A stretch of DNA of 64,000 nucleotides from Knufia peltigerae (Eukaryota > Ascomycota > Eurotiomycetes > Chaetothyriales > Trichomeriaceae): the NCBI GenBank assembly GCA_030247855.1, contig JAPDRN010000104.1, forward strand, positions 61,279 through 125,278, written 5' to 3'. Shown here piece by piece: positions 15,647 through 24,114 of the stretch. Numbering within the stretch: the first letter of the stretch is position 1; each line of letters starts with the position of its first letter. Under the pieces are notes generated by a model, which saw nothing but the letters and a program-made list of their open reading frames with translations, made no database searches and was not told the DNA's origin. A program made the position numbers and the translations under genes.

Positions 15647-16150
15647 ATGACCAACGGCCAGCAGCTTGAACAGATGAGGCACCTGACCGGCGCGAATGGA
15701 TGGCGGTCTGTCGTCGCCCGCGTGCTGAAGGACAGGGCGCCTCATTTCGACAAAACGGCGTTCGACACTTACTGGATCGAAGGCGGGCACCGGATACGGG
15801 AGCAAGTTGGGGATGATCACCAGCTGGCTGCGTTCCTGTGGCTCAGCCTGCCGCGCTACAAGGCTGAGGCGCGCTCGAGGCTGGAGTTGTACAGGGGCGA
15901 GAATGCCGACCGGCTCCGGCTTGGCCAACTCGGCTTCGCATGGACGCCGGATAGAAACACTGCGGAGATGTTCGCCAGCGGATTGAATGCCTGCGGCAGC
16001 GGCGGGGTGCTCCTTCGCGCGCTGGTCAGCGTAGAGATCATCGCAGGGCCGGGCGCTCACAGTCGTTACCTGGGCGAGCATCAGTACACTGTGGATCCGA
16101 CAGCAGGGTTCCCGGTTGAACGGCTCGCGGAGTTCCCGCCGTTCGTGTGA
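15647..16150 (+). CDS. ADP-ribosyltransferase-like phage protein
   Basis: This 167-residue protein has a helical N-terminal half. A second half then follows the order seen in ADP-ribosyltransferase-like proteins: LYRGEN (Arg 83), GFAWTPDRNTAEMFA (Trp-Thr 99-100) and LGEHQYTVDP (144-151). In active Arg/Asn-modifying enzymes the last element usually reads ExE or QxE; here it is E144-H-Q146, so the usual catalytic glutamate appears replaced by glutamine. It may modify host proteins or may be a non-catalytic relative. A good ribosome site (AGGAGGGCG) precedes ATG 15647, and the short gap before it suggests separate regulation. Confidence 0.5.
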   Translation: MTNGQQLEQMRHLTGANGWRSVVARVLKDRAPHFDKTAFDTYWIEGGHRIREQVGDDHQLAAFLWLSLPRYKAEARSRLELYRGENADRLRLGQLGFAWTPDRNTAEMFASGLNACGSGGVLLRALVSVEIIAGPGAHSRYLGEHQYTVDPTAGFPVERLAEFPPFV

Positions 16151-16181
16151 CGATTGAAGTTCAGATCAACAGGAGATCGAC

Positions 16182-16421
16182 ATGCCCGCCCCGCGCCCGT
16201 CCCGCCCAATAGAAGATCACTGCGAGCAGTTGCCGGAGTCATGCCGGCAGCGCTGGGCTGAGTTGCTTGCAGAGCGCAGGACGGCCAGGCGCGAGGACGA
16301 TAGGGAGGAAGCGGTGCGCCTCATGGGATTCGGCCTTGGTTTCGTGAAGGCGCTTTACCTGACCGGACAGATCAGCATCACCGCACGGGACGACCTGCAA
16401 GCCGCCTTGATATCGGCATAG
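16182..16421 (+). CDS. Small helical phage protein
   Basis: This 79-residue protein follows a clear AGGAGA ribosome site. It has an acidic/basic helical first half (RWAELLAERRTARREDDREEA) and a hydrophobic second half. It is probably co-transcribed with the preceding ADP-ribosyltransferase-like gene. The function is unknown. Confidence 0.6.
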   Translation: MPAPRPSRPIEDHCEQLPESCRQRWAELLAERRTARREDDREEAVRLMGFGLGFVKALYLTGQISITARDDLQAALISA

Positions 16422-16754
16422 CCAAAGGGAGGGTTTGCTTCCATCACCTCTTGACCGTTGCCAACGAACTGGTACAGTTCTCGGCAAGGTGGGGAGAGTC
16501 CCATCTACGCGGCTCGCCAATTGGCGGGCCGTTCGCGTATCTGGCCCTAATTCCGGTGATATCCGGAGTTGAGAGGCGGACGTACCGGCGTCAGCAGCGC
16601 CGATTCCGAAACAAACAGGGCGACGCCCCGATGCCTGCAAGCACCGGAGCGCCGCCGCCGTACACGCGTTTCAGCCGCGTGCCATTGGCTCAAGCCCTGC
16701 CGCTCTCCGGAGAGCGAGTGAAGCTTGCTTAACTAATGTCGCATGAGCTGAGAT
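16422..16754. promoter_or_regulatory. Non-coding palindrome-rich region before the methylase and lysis genes
   Basis: No convincing gene is present; the one open frame begins with TTG inside the promoter. A promoter-like TTGACC (16451), 16-base spacer and TACAGT (16473) is overlapped by the inverted repeat GAACTG-GTA-CAGTTC (16466-16480). Further palindromes follow: GGCTCGCCAATTGGCGGGCC (16511-16530, one wobble pair), TCCGG-N6-CCGGA (16551-16566) and the perfect 16-base CGCTCTCCGGAGAGCG (16701-16716). This could be the late promoter with an early hairpin, like lambda pR'-tR', or a small structured RNA. Confidence 0.5.
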
Positions 16755-17519
16755 TTGAAAACCAAGACCTTGTTCCCCTGGCCGGGCGGTAAGACACGCC
16801 TGGCAAAGCACCTTCTGCCGCTGATCAACGAGCGGCCCCACACCTGTTACGTCGAAGCCTTCGCCGGAAGCGCCGCAATGTTGTTCGAGCGGGAACCGGC
16901 CAAGGTCGAAGTCCTAAACGACATGCATGGCGAGCTGGTAAGGCTCTACCGGGTAGTCGCGAACCACCTGGACGAGTTCGTACGGCATTTCCGATGGTCG
17001 CTGACGAGCCGCGAGATGTACCGGTGGGCGCAGCTGCAACACGTCGAAACGCTGACCGATATCCAGCGCGCCGCGCGGTTCTACTACCTGCAGAAGCTCA
17101 GCTTCGGCGGGAAGGTGGAAGGCCAGACGCTTGGGGTTGGCCCCACGTCGACCAAGCGCATAAACCTACTCCGGCTGGAACAGGACCTGAGCGACGCGCA
17201 CCTTCGGTTGCACGGCGTGGTGATCGAGCAGTTGACCTGGCAGCGCTGCATTGAGAAATACGATCGGCCCGAAACGCTGTTTCTGCTGGATCCCCCATAC
17301 TGGGAAACGACCGGTTACGGAGCCGAGTTCGGCATGGATCAGTACGAGCAGTTGGCCGAAGTTATGGCTCAGCTGAAGGGGCGGGCAATCCTGACCATCA
17401 ACGACCACGCCGCCATGCGCGCGCTATTCGATCGCTTCAATCGGGTCAGTGTCCCCATCCGCTACACAGTGGGCGGTGGCGCGGGCGTAGCGCGGAGTGA
17501 GTTGATTTACACCACCTAG
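16755..17519 (+). CDS. DNA adenine N6-methyltransferase (Dam/D12 class)
   Basis: This 254-residue methylase of the D12 (Dam-like) class transfers a methyl group from S-adenosylmethionine to adenine. Motifs include PWPGGKTRL at the N-terminus, EAFAGSAAM (AdoMet binding) and LDPPYWET near residue 178 (catalytic DPPY). The start appears to be TTG 16755, because the nearest upstream ATG (16743) runs into a stop after two codons; the ribosome site is weak. It may protect phage DNA from restriction or affect packaging or timing. No partner nuclease is seen beside it. Confidence 0.9.
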   Translation: MKTKTLFPWPGGKTRLAKHLLPLINERPHTCYVEAFAGSAAMLFEREPAKVEVLNDMHGELVRLYRVVANHLDEFVRHFRWSLTSREMYRWAQLQHVETLTDIQRAARFYYLQKLSFGGKVEGQTLGVGPTSTKRINLLRLEQDLSDAHLRLHGVVIEQLTWQRCIEKYDRPETLFLLDPPYWETTGYGAEFGMDQYEQLAEVMAQLKGRAILTINDHAAMRALFDRFNRVSVPIRYTVGGGAGVARSELIYTT

Positions 17520-17549
17520 CCGGCCATCGGGTCCGCCTAGGTTTCCGTG

Positions 17550-17569
17550 CCCCGTCCGACAGGGCGGGG
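17550..17569. other. Hairpin upstream of the endolysin gene
   Basis: CCCCGTCC and GGGCGGGG can pair around a short loop. There is no T-tract. It lies between the methylase stop and the endolysin start and could modulate lysis-gene expression or stabilise mRNA. Confidence 0.4.
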
Positions 17570-17591
17570 TTGAACCTCTGCAGGAACCGAA

Positions 17592-18104
17592 ATGACGCAG
17601 ATCACTCCCCTACAGGCTGGCGGCGTGAACGTCGTGGCCTTCCTCGAAATGCTTGCCTGGTCTGAGGGAACTTGCACGAGCCCGGCGACCAAGAACCGCG
17701 GCTATGACGTGATCGTGACCGGCGCCGATCGTGTGCCGGAGGTGTTCACCGATTATTCGGTGCATCCCTTCTCGCGTGGCCGGAAGTCCAAGCGCATCAA
17801 CAGCAAGGGCCTGACCTCGAACGCGTCGGGCCGCTACCAGTTCATGCTGAAGGACTACGCCCATTACCGCGCACTGCTTAAGCTTTCGGACTTCGGCCCG
17901 CTGTCTCAGGACCTGTGGGCAATCCAGCTGATCCGTGAGTGCCGCGCGCTGCCATTGATCCAGGCCGGCAAGGTCGAGGAAGCCATCGGTCGTGTCCGGA
18001 ACATCTGGGCAAGCCTGCCGGGCGCTGGATACGGCCAGCCCGAGCACAAGCTCTCCGACCTGTTGGCCGTGTACCGCAAGGCCGGCGGGACGGTGGCGCC
18101 GTGA
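17592..18104 (+). CDS. Lambda R-type endolysin (GH104 lytic transglycosylase)
   Basis: This 170-residue protein is closely similar to lambda R: FLEMLAWSEGT (with the catalytic Glu), GYDVIVTG, FTDYSVHP, GRYQFM and IWASLPGAGYGQ. Such enzymes cleave peptidoglycan by transglycosylation. There is no signal peptide, so release to the periplasm needs the holin encoded next (overlap GTGA). The length fits the family. Confidence 0.93.
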   Translation: MTQITPLQAGGVNVVAFLEMLAWSEGTCTSPATKNRGYDVIVTGADRVPEVFTDYSVHPFSRGRKSKRINSKGLTSNASGRYQFMLKDYAHYRALLKLSDFGPLSQDLWAIQLIRECRALPLIQAGKVEEAIGRVRNIWASLPGAGYGQPEHKLSDLLAVYRKAGGTVAP

Positions 18105-18556
18105 CCGAGCCGGTGAGCACCATGAAAATCATCGTCGGGACTTTCACGGCGGCTGTAGTGGCGCCCGCGACTGCTGATGCGCTGCGGGAGGCAGAGCGAG
18201 TCATCCTCGGCGTGCCCCAGTCTGTGCTGCTGGTGGCCATGGCTGGCGCTCTGATCGGCGTCCTGCTGTTGCCGGAGAAGGACGCGGAGCGGGTTGCCGC
18301 CGATGCCAGCCGCCGGCGCGGTCATCGGTTGTTGCAGACCGCCGCGCGCTGGGCCGCCCTCGCTGTGGCGGTGGTGGCCTACGCCATTGTGGCCGCATGG
18401 GTCATCGCAGTGGCCGCTTCTATCTGGCCGGCCCTTGCTGGTGCACCGCAGCTGCCGATGGCCGGCCTGTCCGGCGTCCTGATCCGCCGGCTGCTGCCCG
18501 GCTACGTGCGCATGGTGGAGAAAGCCACCGGCGCCATCGGAGGCGACAAGCCATGA
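18101..18556 (+). CDS. Probable holin
   Basis: This 151-residue membrane protein starts at GTG 18101 (overlap with the endolysin stop) or ATG 18122. At least two long hydrophobic segments (VLLVAMAGALIGVLLLP; WAALAVAVVAYAIVAAWVIA) and a third weaker one support a holin-type membrane protein. Its place between the endolysin and spanin genes supports the call; the sequence itself matches no named holin that I recognise. Confidence 0.7.
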   Translation: MTEPVSTMKIIVGTFTAAVVAPATADALREAERVILGVPQSVLLVAMAGALIGVLLLPEKDAERVAADASRRRGHRLLQTAARWAALAVAVVAYAIVAAWVIAVAASIWPALAGAPQLPMAGLSGVLIRRLLPGYVRMVEKATGAIGGDKP

Positions 18557-19035
18557 ACGTACTGATCCGATTCCTTCGCGCGCTGTGGACGCTGATCGTC
18601 GGTGCCGCTGCCGACGCGCTGCAGTGGCTGAGCAAGCCCGGCAGCAAGGTCAAGGTGGTGTGCGCGGTTCTGGCCTTCGGCTGTGCGGTGTCCGGGCTGA
18701 CCGCTTGGGAGAAAGAACAGAAGATCCGCGACCTGAGCGCTCAGGTGGTCAAGGTCCGGTCAGACTGGAAAGCCGACGCCGCCCGATTGCAGGCGGACGT
18801 GGACACCCGCGACCAGCGCTTGGCCGAGGTCGCCACCGCACTGAGGGCCGAGGCCGAGAAGCTGGAAGCTCTCAAGGCAGAGAGCGCGGCGGCGTTGCAG
18901 GCCCTGGCCGGCAAGATCGAAGCGTCCGAGAAGGAGGCTTCCACCTGGCGCGGCCGCTACGAGCAGCGGCCCGACACCTGCAGGGCGGCCCTTGAGCTGC
19001 TTGATTCCGCCTGCCCAGCATTGAAGGGGTACTGA
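18553..19035 (+). CDS. Rz-like inner-membrane spanin
   Basis: This 160-residue protein has one N-terminal membrane segment (VKVVCAVLAFGCAVSGL) and a long coiled-coil periplasmic region (repeated charged/Ala heptads from about 60 to 130). That is the layout of lambda Rz. It would bridge to the lipoprotein encoded immediately after it, to disrupt the outer membrane at lysis. It overlaps the holin stop by four bases. Confidence 0.8.
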   Translation: MNVLIRFLRALWTLIVGAAADALQWLSKPGSKVKVVCAVLAFGCAVSGLTAWEKEQKIRDLSAQVVKVRSDWKADAARLQADVDTRDQRLAEVATALRAEAEKLEALKAESAAALQALAGKIEASEKEASTWRGRYEQRPDTCRAALELLDSACPALKGY

Positions 19036-19036
19036 C

Positions 19037-19315
19037 ATGCGCGTCATCGTGGTTGTCACAGCTGCGCTGCTGGCCGCATGCCAGGCCGCGCCCACTAAGC
19101 CGAATACGCCCGCGCCGGCATTGATTAAGGTTCCGGTGGCCACCTATGTCCCCATCGATGCCGCGCTGACCAAGCGCTGCAGCTGGGTGCGCGACGGGAA
19201 GCCATCGGCGGTGTTCGACGTGAGCAATGGCCGGAAGCGCTGCCTGATGCAGTACGAGGCGCAGTTCGACGCCATCGGCCAGGTGCAGGGCAAGCCTGTG
19301 CCAGAGCCCGAATGA
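19037..19315 (+). CDS. Rz1-like outer-membrane spanin lipoprotein
   Basis: This 92-residue lipoprotein has the lipobox LLAAC near residue 15 and then a proline-rich segment (PTKPNTPAPALIKVP), the hallmark of o-spanins. Unlike lambda Rz1 it is not nested in the Rz gene but starts one base after it. The C-terminal part, with two cysteines, is longer than usual. Confidence 0.75.
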   Translation: MRVIVVVTAALLAACQAAPTKPNTPAPALIKVPVATYVPIDAALTKRCSWVRDGKPSAVFDVSNGRKRCLMQYEAQFDAIGQVQGKPVPEPE

Positions 19316-19677
19316 TGGCGCAGCAGACAGGGCGGCAGAGTCGCGTGCTGGCGCTGGGACGGCTCAAGACCGGCGAGATGAACAAGACTGAGGCCGCGTA
19401 TGCCGAACGACTGCGCGCGCTGCAGGCTGCCGGCGAGATCCAGTGGCATCGGTTCGAAGGCCTGAAGCTGCGCCTGGCGGACAACACCTTCTACACGCCG
19501 GACTTTGCCGTGTTGGAGGCCGACGGTGTCATGGCTTGCCACGAGGTGAAGGGCCACTGGCAGGACGATGCAAGGGCCAAGATCAAGATCGCCGCGGCCA
19601 TGTACCCGTTCCGCTTCATTGCGGTGAAGGTCAAGCCCAAGCGCGACGGCGGCGGCTGGGCTGTGGAGGAGTTCTGA
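19312..19677 (+). CDS. DUF1064-like nuclease-fold phage protein
   Basis: This 121-residue protein has the PD-(D/E)xK-like pattern FYTPDFAVLE followed by CHEVKGHW, as in DUF1064 phage proteins related to small endonucleases. It may act in DNA processing near packaging. The start ATGATG overlaps the previous stop. Confidence 0.7.
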   Translation: MMAQQTGRQSRVLALGRLKTGEMNKTEAAYAERLRALQAAGEIQWHRFEGLKLRLADNTFYTPDFAVLEADGVMACHEVKGHWQDDARAKIKIAAAMYPFRFIAVKVKPKRDGGGWAVEEF

Positions 19678-19859
19678 TGGCTGGAGCGGTCACGACTTCC
19701 GTCCGCATGCGTTGGTGGCTGCGGTGCTACCTGGCCACAGTGGTGTGGTTTGCCAGGACGACGGGCATGGAACCGGACTGGGATCGGGTCGAAGGATGGA
19801 TACGCCGCGGCTTGGTACTGAGAACGACGAGGGTTGCTGATGGATGTTCCACGGATTGA
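19677..19859 (+). CDS. Small phage protein of unknown function
   Basis: This 60-residue basic and Trp-rich protein (MRWWLRCYLATVVWFAR) starts at ATG 19677, overlapping the previous stop. It overlaps the next gene by about 20 bases. No family is recognised. Confidence 0.5.
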   Translation: MAGAVTTSVRMRWWLRCYLATVVWFARTTGMEPDWDRVEGWIRRGLVLRTTRVADGCSTD

Positions 19860-20130
19860 AGAGCTGGCGGCAGCACTGGCCGCTGAGCAGGCTGCGCGCG
19901 CTGCAGCAGTCACCGCCTTGGCCACGCGCATCGATGGCAGCACAGACGCTCGCATTGACCGACTGGTCGGGGTCATGGAGCAGCAGGGCAAGCAGCTCGC
20001 CGAACTGGTGACGCATGTCGGCATGTTGGTGCAGGCGGTCGCCCTCCTGTTGGGAGAGGAGGCAGGTGCACCAGTGCAGGACGACAGCGCCGAGCCCGAG
20101 CGCGTCGACCTGGATGGGAACCCCTACTGA
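19840..20130 (+). CDS. Small coiled-coil phage protein
   Basis: This is a 96-residue helical protein with regular hydrophobic spacing (LAAALAAEQAARAAAVTALA and later RLVGVMEQQGKQLAEL). ATG 19840 is preferred over an upstream TTG. The function is unknown. Confidence 0.55.
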   Translation: MDVPRIEELAAALAAEQAARAAAVTALATRIDGSTDARIDRLVGVMEQQGKQLAELVTHVGMLVQAVALLLGEEAGAPVQDDSAEPERVDLDGNPY

Positions 20131-20468
20131 TGGCAGCAGGACCGATCCCACGCCGTGGCAGAACCCGGCAAACCGGTGGCAGCGCATTCGCCCATCTGTA
20201 TGGCACTGCACGCTGGCAGCGCACGCGTAAGGCGCAGCTGGACCGTGAGCCGCTGTGCAGCAAGTGCAAAGCCCGAGGCCACGTGACGGTGGCGACGGTG
20301 TGCAACCACACCAATGGGCACCCGGCCGGAGAGACCGAGGAAATGTTCTGGACAGGTCCCTTCGATAGCCAGTGCGCCAACTGCCACAGCAGCGACCAGG
20401 CGCGCATTGAGCGTGGTTCGGCGCAGATCCGAGGGTGTGACAGCGACGGCTGGCCGATCGGCGTCTAG
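20130..20468 (+). CDS. HNH endonuclease
   Basis: This 112-residue HNH nuclease has the zinc cysteine pairs CSKC and CANC, and the core VCNHTNGHPAGE followed by NCHSSDQARIE. HNH proteins next to the terminase are needed for cohesive-end cleavage in HK97-like phages. It starts at ATG 20130, overlapping the previous stop. Confidence 0.88.
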   Translation: MAAGPIPRRGRTRQTGGSAFAHLYGTARWQRTRKAQLDREPLCSKCKARGHVTVATVCNHTNGHPAGETEEMFWTGPFDSQCANCHSSDQARIERGSAQIRGCDSDGWPIGV

Positions 20469-20628
20469 CGTGTTTCACGAGAATGTTCCACGAGGGGGGT
20501 CAAATTTATGGAGGTGGTCGGCTCCTAGACCGACCGCCCCCCCAAACGCACGCATCCACAGTTGGAAAGACGACCCCCATTCCTGAACAAGCGTTGCTTT
20601 GTTCAGTGAGCGATTCAGACGGTGAACC
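20469..20628. other. Gap before terminase, possible cos region
   Basis: These 160 bases without a gene contain an inverted repeat (GGTCGG at 20515, CCGACC at about 20529) and runs of G and C. In HNH-containing HK97-like phages the packaging site is often close to the terminase genes. The location is suggestive only; no overhang can be defined. Confidence 0.35.
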
Positions 20629-21006
20629 ATGGCAAATCCCCGCACTCCAGCAGCAAAAGCGGCAGTGTCCGGTGCTGCGGCAAAGAATCCGCAGCGGCAT
20701 CGAAATCGAAAGACGCCGAAGGGGCCAAAAGCCATCGGCGCTCCCTACAAGGGAATGACCAAAGAACAGGTCGCCGTCTGGAAAGAGCAGGTCGAGAACA
20801 TGCCTTGGCTGCACGCTGGTCACCGGCTGCTGCTGCGCCAGGTGTGCATCCTCGCCGCGCGAATGGCGACCGACCCGGAGATGGGTGTTTCGGCGATGCA
20901 GGCACTGGGCTCGCTCCTGTCGAAGCTCGGTGCCACGCCGGTGGATGAGACGAAAGTGAATCATGGCCCAGGCGAAGACGAAGACCCGGACGACAAGCAT
21001 TTCTGA
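20629..21006 (+). CDS. Terminase small subunit
   Basis: This 125-residue protein has a basic N-terminus, a helical centre (AVWKEQVENMPWLHAGHRLLLRQVC) and an acidic C-terminus (GEDEDPDDKHF), the pattern of small terminase subunits in HK97-like phages. It overlaps the large subunit by 44 bases. Confidence 0.8.
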   Translation: MANPRTPAAKAAVSGAAAKNPQRHRNRKTPKGPKAIGAPYKGMTKEQVAVWKEQVENMPWLHAGHRLLLRQVCILAARMATDPEMGVSAMQALGSLLSKLGATPVDETKVNHGPGEDEDPDDKHF

Positions 21007-22843
21007 CTGCCGGACCAGCGAGTATCCGCTGGCAGTGGTGGAAGGCAGGATCGTTGCAGGCCCGCACGTGCGCAACGCTTGCCGCCGGCACCTGAAAGAC
21101 CTTGAGGACGCCCACGAGCGGGGCCTGTACTTCGACCGCGAAGCTGCAGACAAGAAGATCGCATTCTTCGAAGACGTGTTGCGACTCAGTGAGGGGCAGT
21201 TCGAAGGAAAGCCGTTCAAGCTGCACCCCAGCCAGGCATTCAAGATCGGCAGCCTATTCGGTTGGAAACAGGCGGACGGCACGCGCCGCTTTCGGCGTGC
21301 GTACATCGAGGAAGGCAAGGGAAACGGCAAGTCGCCTATGGCGGGCGGTATCGCGCTGATCGGGCTCTGCGCCGATCAGGAAGCTGGCGCCCAGGTGTAC
21401 GCGGTGGCCTCGCATAAGGATCAGGCAGGCATCTTGTTCCGCGATGCGGTCAAGATGGTGAAGGCTTCGCCGGCGTTGAAGAAACGGCTGGAGTTCTCAG
21501 GCGGTGAGGGCAAGGAATACAACATCGCCCACCACAAGTCGCAGAGCTACTTCCGACCAGCGTCCCGCGACGTTGGCAAGACGGGTTCCGGCTACCGCCC
21601 GCACTTTGTCCTGGCCGACGAAGTGCACGAGATGGCGGACGGCAAGATCATCGAAATGATGGAGAACGGGTTCAAGTTCCGCCGTTCGCCGCTGCTTTTC
21701 ATGATCACCAACTCGGGCAGTGACCGGAACAGCGTTGCATGGGCCGAACATGAGCACGCGGTAAAGGTCGCCGCTGGTCATACGGAGGCGGTCAACGATC
21801 CAACCTTCATCGGTGAGCCCATCGATGACCGCACGTTCTCGTTTGTGTGCGGACTGGACGAGGACGATGACCCGCTGGAGGATCCGCGGTGCTGGGTGAA
21901 AGCAAACCCGATGCTGGGCATCACCATCACGCAGGAGTACCTGCAGGGGCGGGTCGACCTAGCCAAGCAGATTCCGAGCAAGCTTAACGAGATCCTGCGA
22001 CTCAACTTCTGCATGTGGACTGACGCTGACCAGGCGTGGCTCGGCCGAGAGACGCTGGAGCCTGCCCTGCAGTCATTTGACACGTCCCAGCACCATGGCA
22101 AGCGCCTGCATCTCGGGTTGGATCTGTCGCAGAACCGCGACATTACGGCGCTCGGCGCGGTAGTGGAGACCGGAGCGAAGGAGGTGCTGGTCGAGGTCGA
22201 GGGCAAGAAGACGCTGGTGAGCAAGCCAACGTTTGACGCCTGGGTAGAGGCATGGACCCCAGGCGATACGGTCAAGGCCCGCGAGCTACGCGACAAGCTT
22301 CCGTACAGCACGTGGATTGCCAAGGGCCACCTGCACGCGCCACAGGGCCAGACGATCAGCTACCGGCACGTCGCGCAAACGGTGGCCGAGTATGACCGGG
22401 ACTTCGAAATCGCTCAGGTTGCCTACGACAGGTACGCGTTCCGCCAGTTCGAAGAGGAAGTAAAAGAACTGGGCCTTTCGGTTTCGTTCGTCGAGCACCC
22501 GCAGGGTGGCCTGAAGAAGGGCAAGCCTACAGAGGCGGCAGTAAAGGCCGCCGCTGCCGCAGGTAAGCCGGCGCCGGAAGGTCTCTGGATGCCCGGGTCT
22601 CTCCGATTGTTCGAGGAAGCCCTGTTGCAAGGGCGGGTCCGCTTGCTCGGGAACCCCGTGCTGGTGTCGGCAATCATGTCGGCCGTCATCGAAAGCGATA
22701 AGTGGGAAAACCGTTGGCTGTCTAAGGCACGGTCCGTCAATAAGATCGACGCCGCGGTAGCGGTCGTGATGGCTTTCGGCTCCGCAAATTCATCGGTCGC
22801 GCCCGCCTCTGTCTATGAGCAGCGAGGCATCCGATTCCTATAG
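20963..22843 (+). CDS. Terminase large subunit
   Basis: This is the 626-residue packaging motor. The Walker A-like motif EEGKGNGKSPMA lies near residue 115, Walker B HFVLADEVHE near 214, and the coupling motif MITNSGS follows. The C-terminal nuclease includes LGLDLSQNRDITALG. It belongs to the large Terminase_1 group used by cos-type and HK97-like siphophages. Confidence 0.95.
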   Translation: MAQAKTKTRTTSISDCRTSEYPLAVVEGRIVAGPHVRNACRRHLKDLEDAHERGLYFDREAADKKIAFFEDVLRLSEGQFEGKPFKLHPSQAFKIGSLFGWKQADGTRRFRRAYIEEGKGNGKSPMAGGIALIGLCADQEAGAQVYAVASHKDQAGILFRDAVKMVKASPALKKRLEFSGGEGKEYNIAHHKSQSYFRPASRDVGKTGSGYRPHFVLADEVHEMADGKIIEMMENGFKFRRSPLLFMITNSGSDRNSVAWAEHEHAVKVAAGHTEAVNDPTFIGEPIDDRTFSFVCGLDEDDDPLEDPRCWVKANPMLGITITQEYLQGRVDLAKQIPSKLNEILRLNFCMWTDADQAWLGRETLEPALQSFDTSQHHGKRLHLGLDLSQNRDITALGAVVETGAKEVLVEVEGKKTLVSKPTFDAWVEAWTPGDTVKARELRDKLPYSTWIAKGHLHAPQGQTISYRHVAQTVAEYDRDFEIAQVAYDRYAFRQFEEEVKELGLSVSFVEHPQGGLKKGKPTEAAVKAAAAAGKPAPEGLWMPGSLRLFEEALLQGRVRLLGNPVLVSAIMSAVIESDKWENRWLSKARSVNKIDAAVAVVMAFGSANSSVAPASVYEQRGIRFL

Positions 22844-22851
22844 GAAACGCA

Positions 22852-24114
22852 ATGTCCAGGTTCAACGAAGAAGATATCAAGTCGCTGGACCGGATCTGGA
22901 ATCCGCCGCCGGCGGCGCCCCAAGGCGCACGGGCTGAGGCCGGCCAGTTCACGGGGATGGATGACCCGGCGCTGTTGGAGTTCATCCGGGCGCAGAGCGG
23001 GCAGGGCGGTGGTGGATACCAGCTGCGCAACATGGCGGTGCTCCGCTGCCTGTCTCTGATCTGCGGGACCATCGGCATGCTGCCGTTGAACGTGATCGAG
23101 TCTGGTGGGAAGAAACGAATAGCCACCGAGCACCCCGCGCACCGCCTGCTCAAGGTCAAGCCGAACCCGTGGCAAACGCCGTTGGAGTTCAAGAGGCAGA
23201 TGGAGCTGGCCCGGCAGCGTCACGGTGACGCCTACGCGCGGATCGTCTGGTCAGCAGGCCGGCCAATCCATCTCATCCCGTTGGACTCTCCCGCGGTGCG
23301 CGCCGAGCTTGGCGACGACTGGCGGATGATCTACCGGTTCAACAGCAAGAAGCGTGGCGAGGTGGTGCTGAAGCAGGAGGAGGTCCTGCACATTCGCGAT
23401 ATCTCCGTGGACGGTGTCACCAGCTTGTCGAGGATGAAACTGGCCGACCGGGCAATTCGCCTGGCGCTGGATGCTGAGCGAGCTGCGAGCCGCATCTTCG
23501 AAACCGGCAACATGGCCGGTGGTGCTATCGAAGTGCCGAACGCGCTAAGCGAGATCGCTTACGGACGCATGCGCGGGTCGCTGGAGACCGAGTATGCCGG
23601 CGCTGCAGCAGCTCAGAAATGGATGCTGCTGGAAGAGGGAGCCAAGGCAAACAAGTTCGGCAGCACGGCGCAGGAAGCGCAGCACGTCGAGAACCGGAAT
23701 GCCCAGGTGGAGGAGGTGGCCAGGCTCTACGGCGTTCCCCGCCCGCTGCTTTTCCTGAGCGATACCAGCTGGGGCACCGGCATCGAGCAGTTGGGCATCT
23801 TCTTCCTGCAGTACACGATGCTGGAGCACTTCACCAACTGGGAGCAGGCGGTGGCGCGGTCGCTGATTCCAGAGCGCGACCTGGAGCGATTCCAGCCGAA
23901 GTTCAACGTGCGGGCGCTGATGCGCGGAACGCTTAAGGATCAGGCCGAATTCTTCAAGGCCGCCCTCGGCTCCGGTGGCACCAAGCCGTTCCACACGCAG
24001 AACGAGATCCGCGACCTGCTGGATTACCCCGAATCGGACCAGCCAGGCGCCAACGACCTGATCAACCCCATGACACAGAAGGGAAAGAGCGATGAGCCTC
24101 CGGCAGCTGCCTGA
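22852..24114 (+). CDS. HK97-type portal protein
   Basis: This 420-residue portal protein forms the dodecameric channel for DNA. It shows VLRCLSLICGTIGMLPLNVI, LKVKPNPWQTPLEFK and FGVP-like LYGVPRPLL, all typical of HK97 portals. It overlaps the protease gene by 23 bases. Confidence 0.95.
   Translation: MSRFNEEDIKSLDRIWNPPPAAPQGARAEAGQFTGMDDPALLEFIRAQSGQGGGGYQLRNMAVLRCLSLICGTIGMLPLNVIESGGKKRIATEHPAHRLLKVKPNPWQTPLEFKRQMELARQRHGDAYARIVWSAGRPIHLIPLDSPAVRAELGDDWRMIYRFNSKKRGEVVLKQEEVLHIRDISVDGVTSLSRMKLADRAIRLALDAERAASRIFETGNMAGGAIEVPNALSEIAYGRMRGSLETEYAGAAAAQKWMLLEEGAKANKFGSTAQEAQHVENRNAQVEEVARLYGVPRPLLFLSDTSWGTGIEQLGIFFLQYTMLEHFTNWEQAVARSLIPERDLERFQPKFNVRALMRGTLKDQAEFFKAALGSGGTKPFHTQNEIRDLLDYPESDQPGANDLINPMTQKGKSDEPPAAA

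Noticed and set aside
16451..16732. A 93-codon plus-strand frame in the palindrome region
   Set aside because: It starts with TTG in a promoter-like element, has no ribosome site and gives an atypical protein sequence.
18585..18995. A frame nested in the Rz-like gene, considered as a nested Rz1
   Set aside because: It has no lipobox or signal; the lipoprotein at 19037 fills the o-spanin role.
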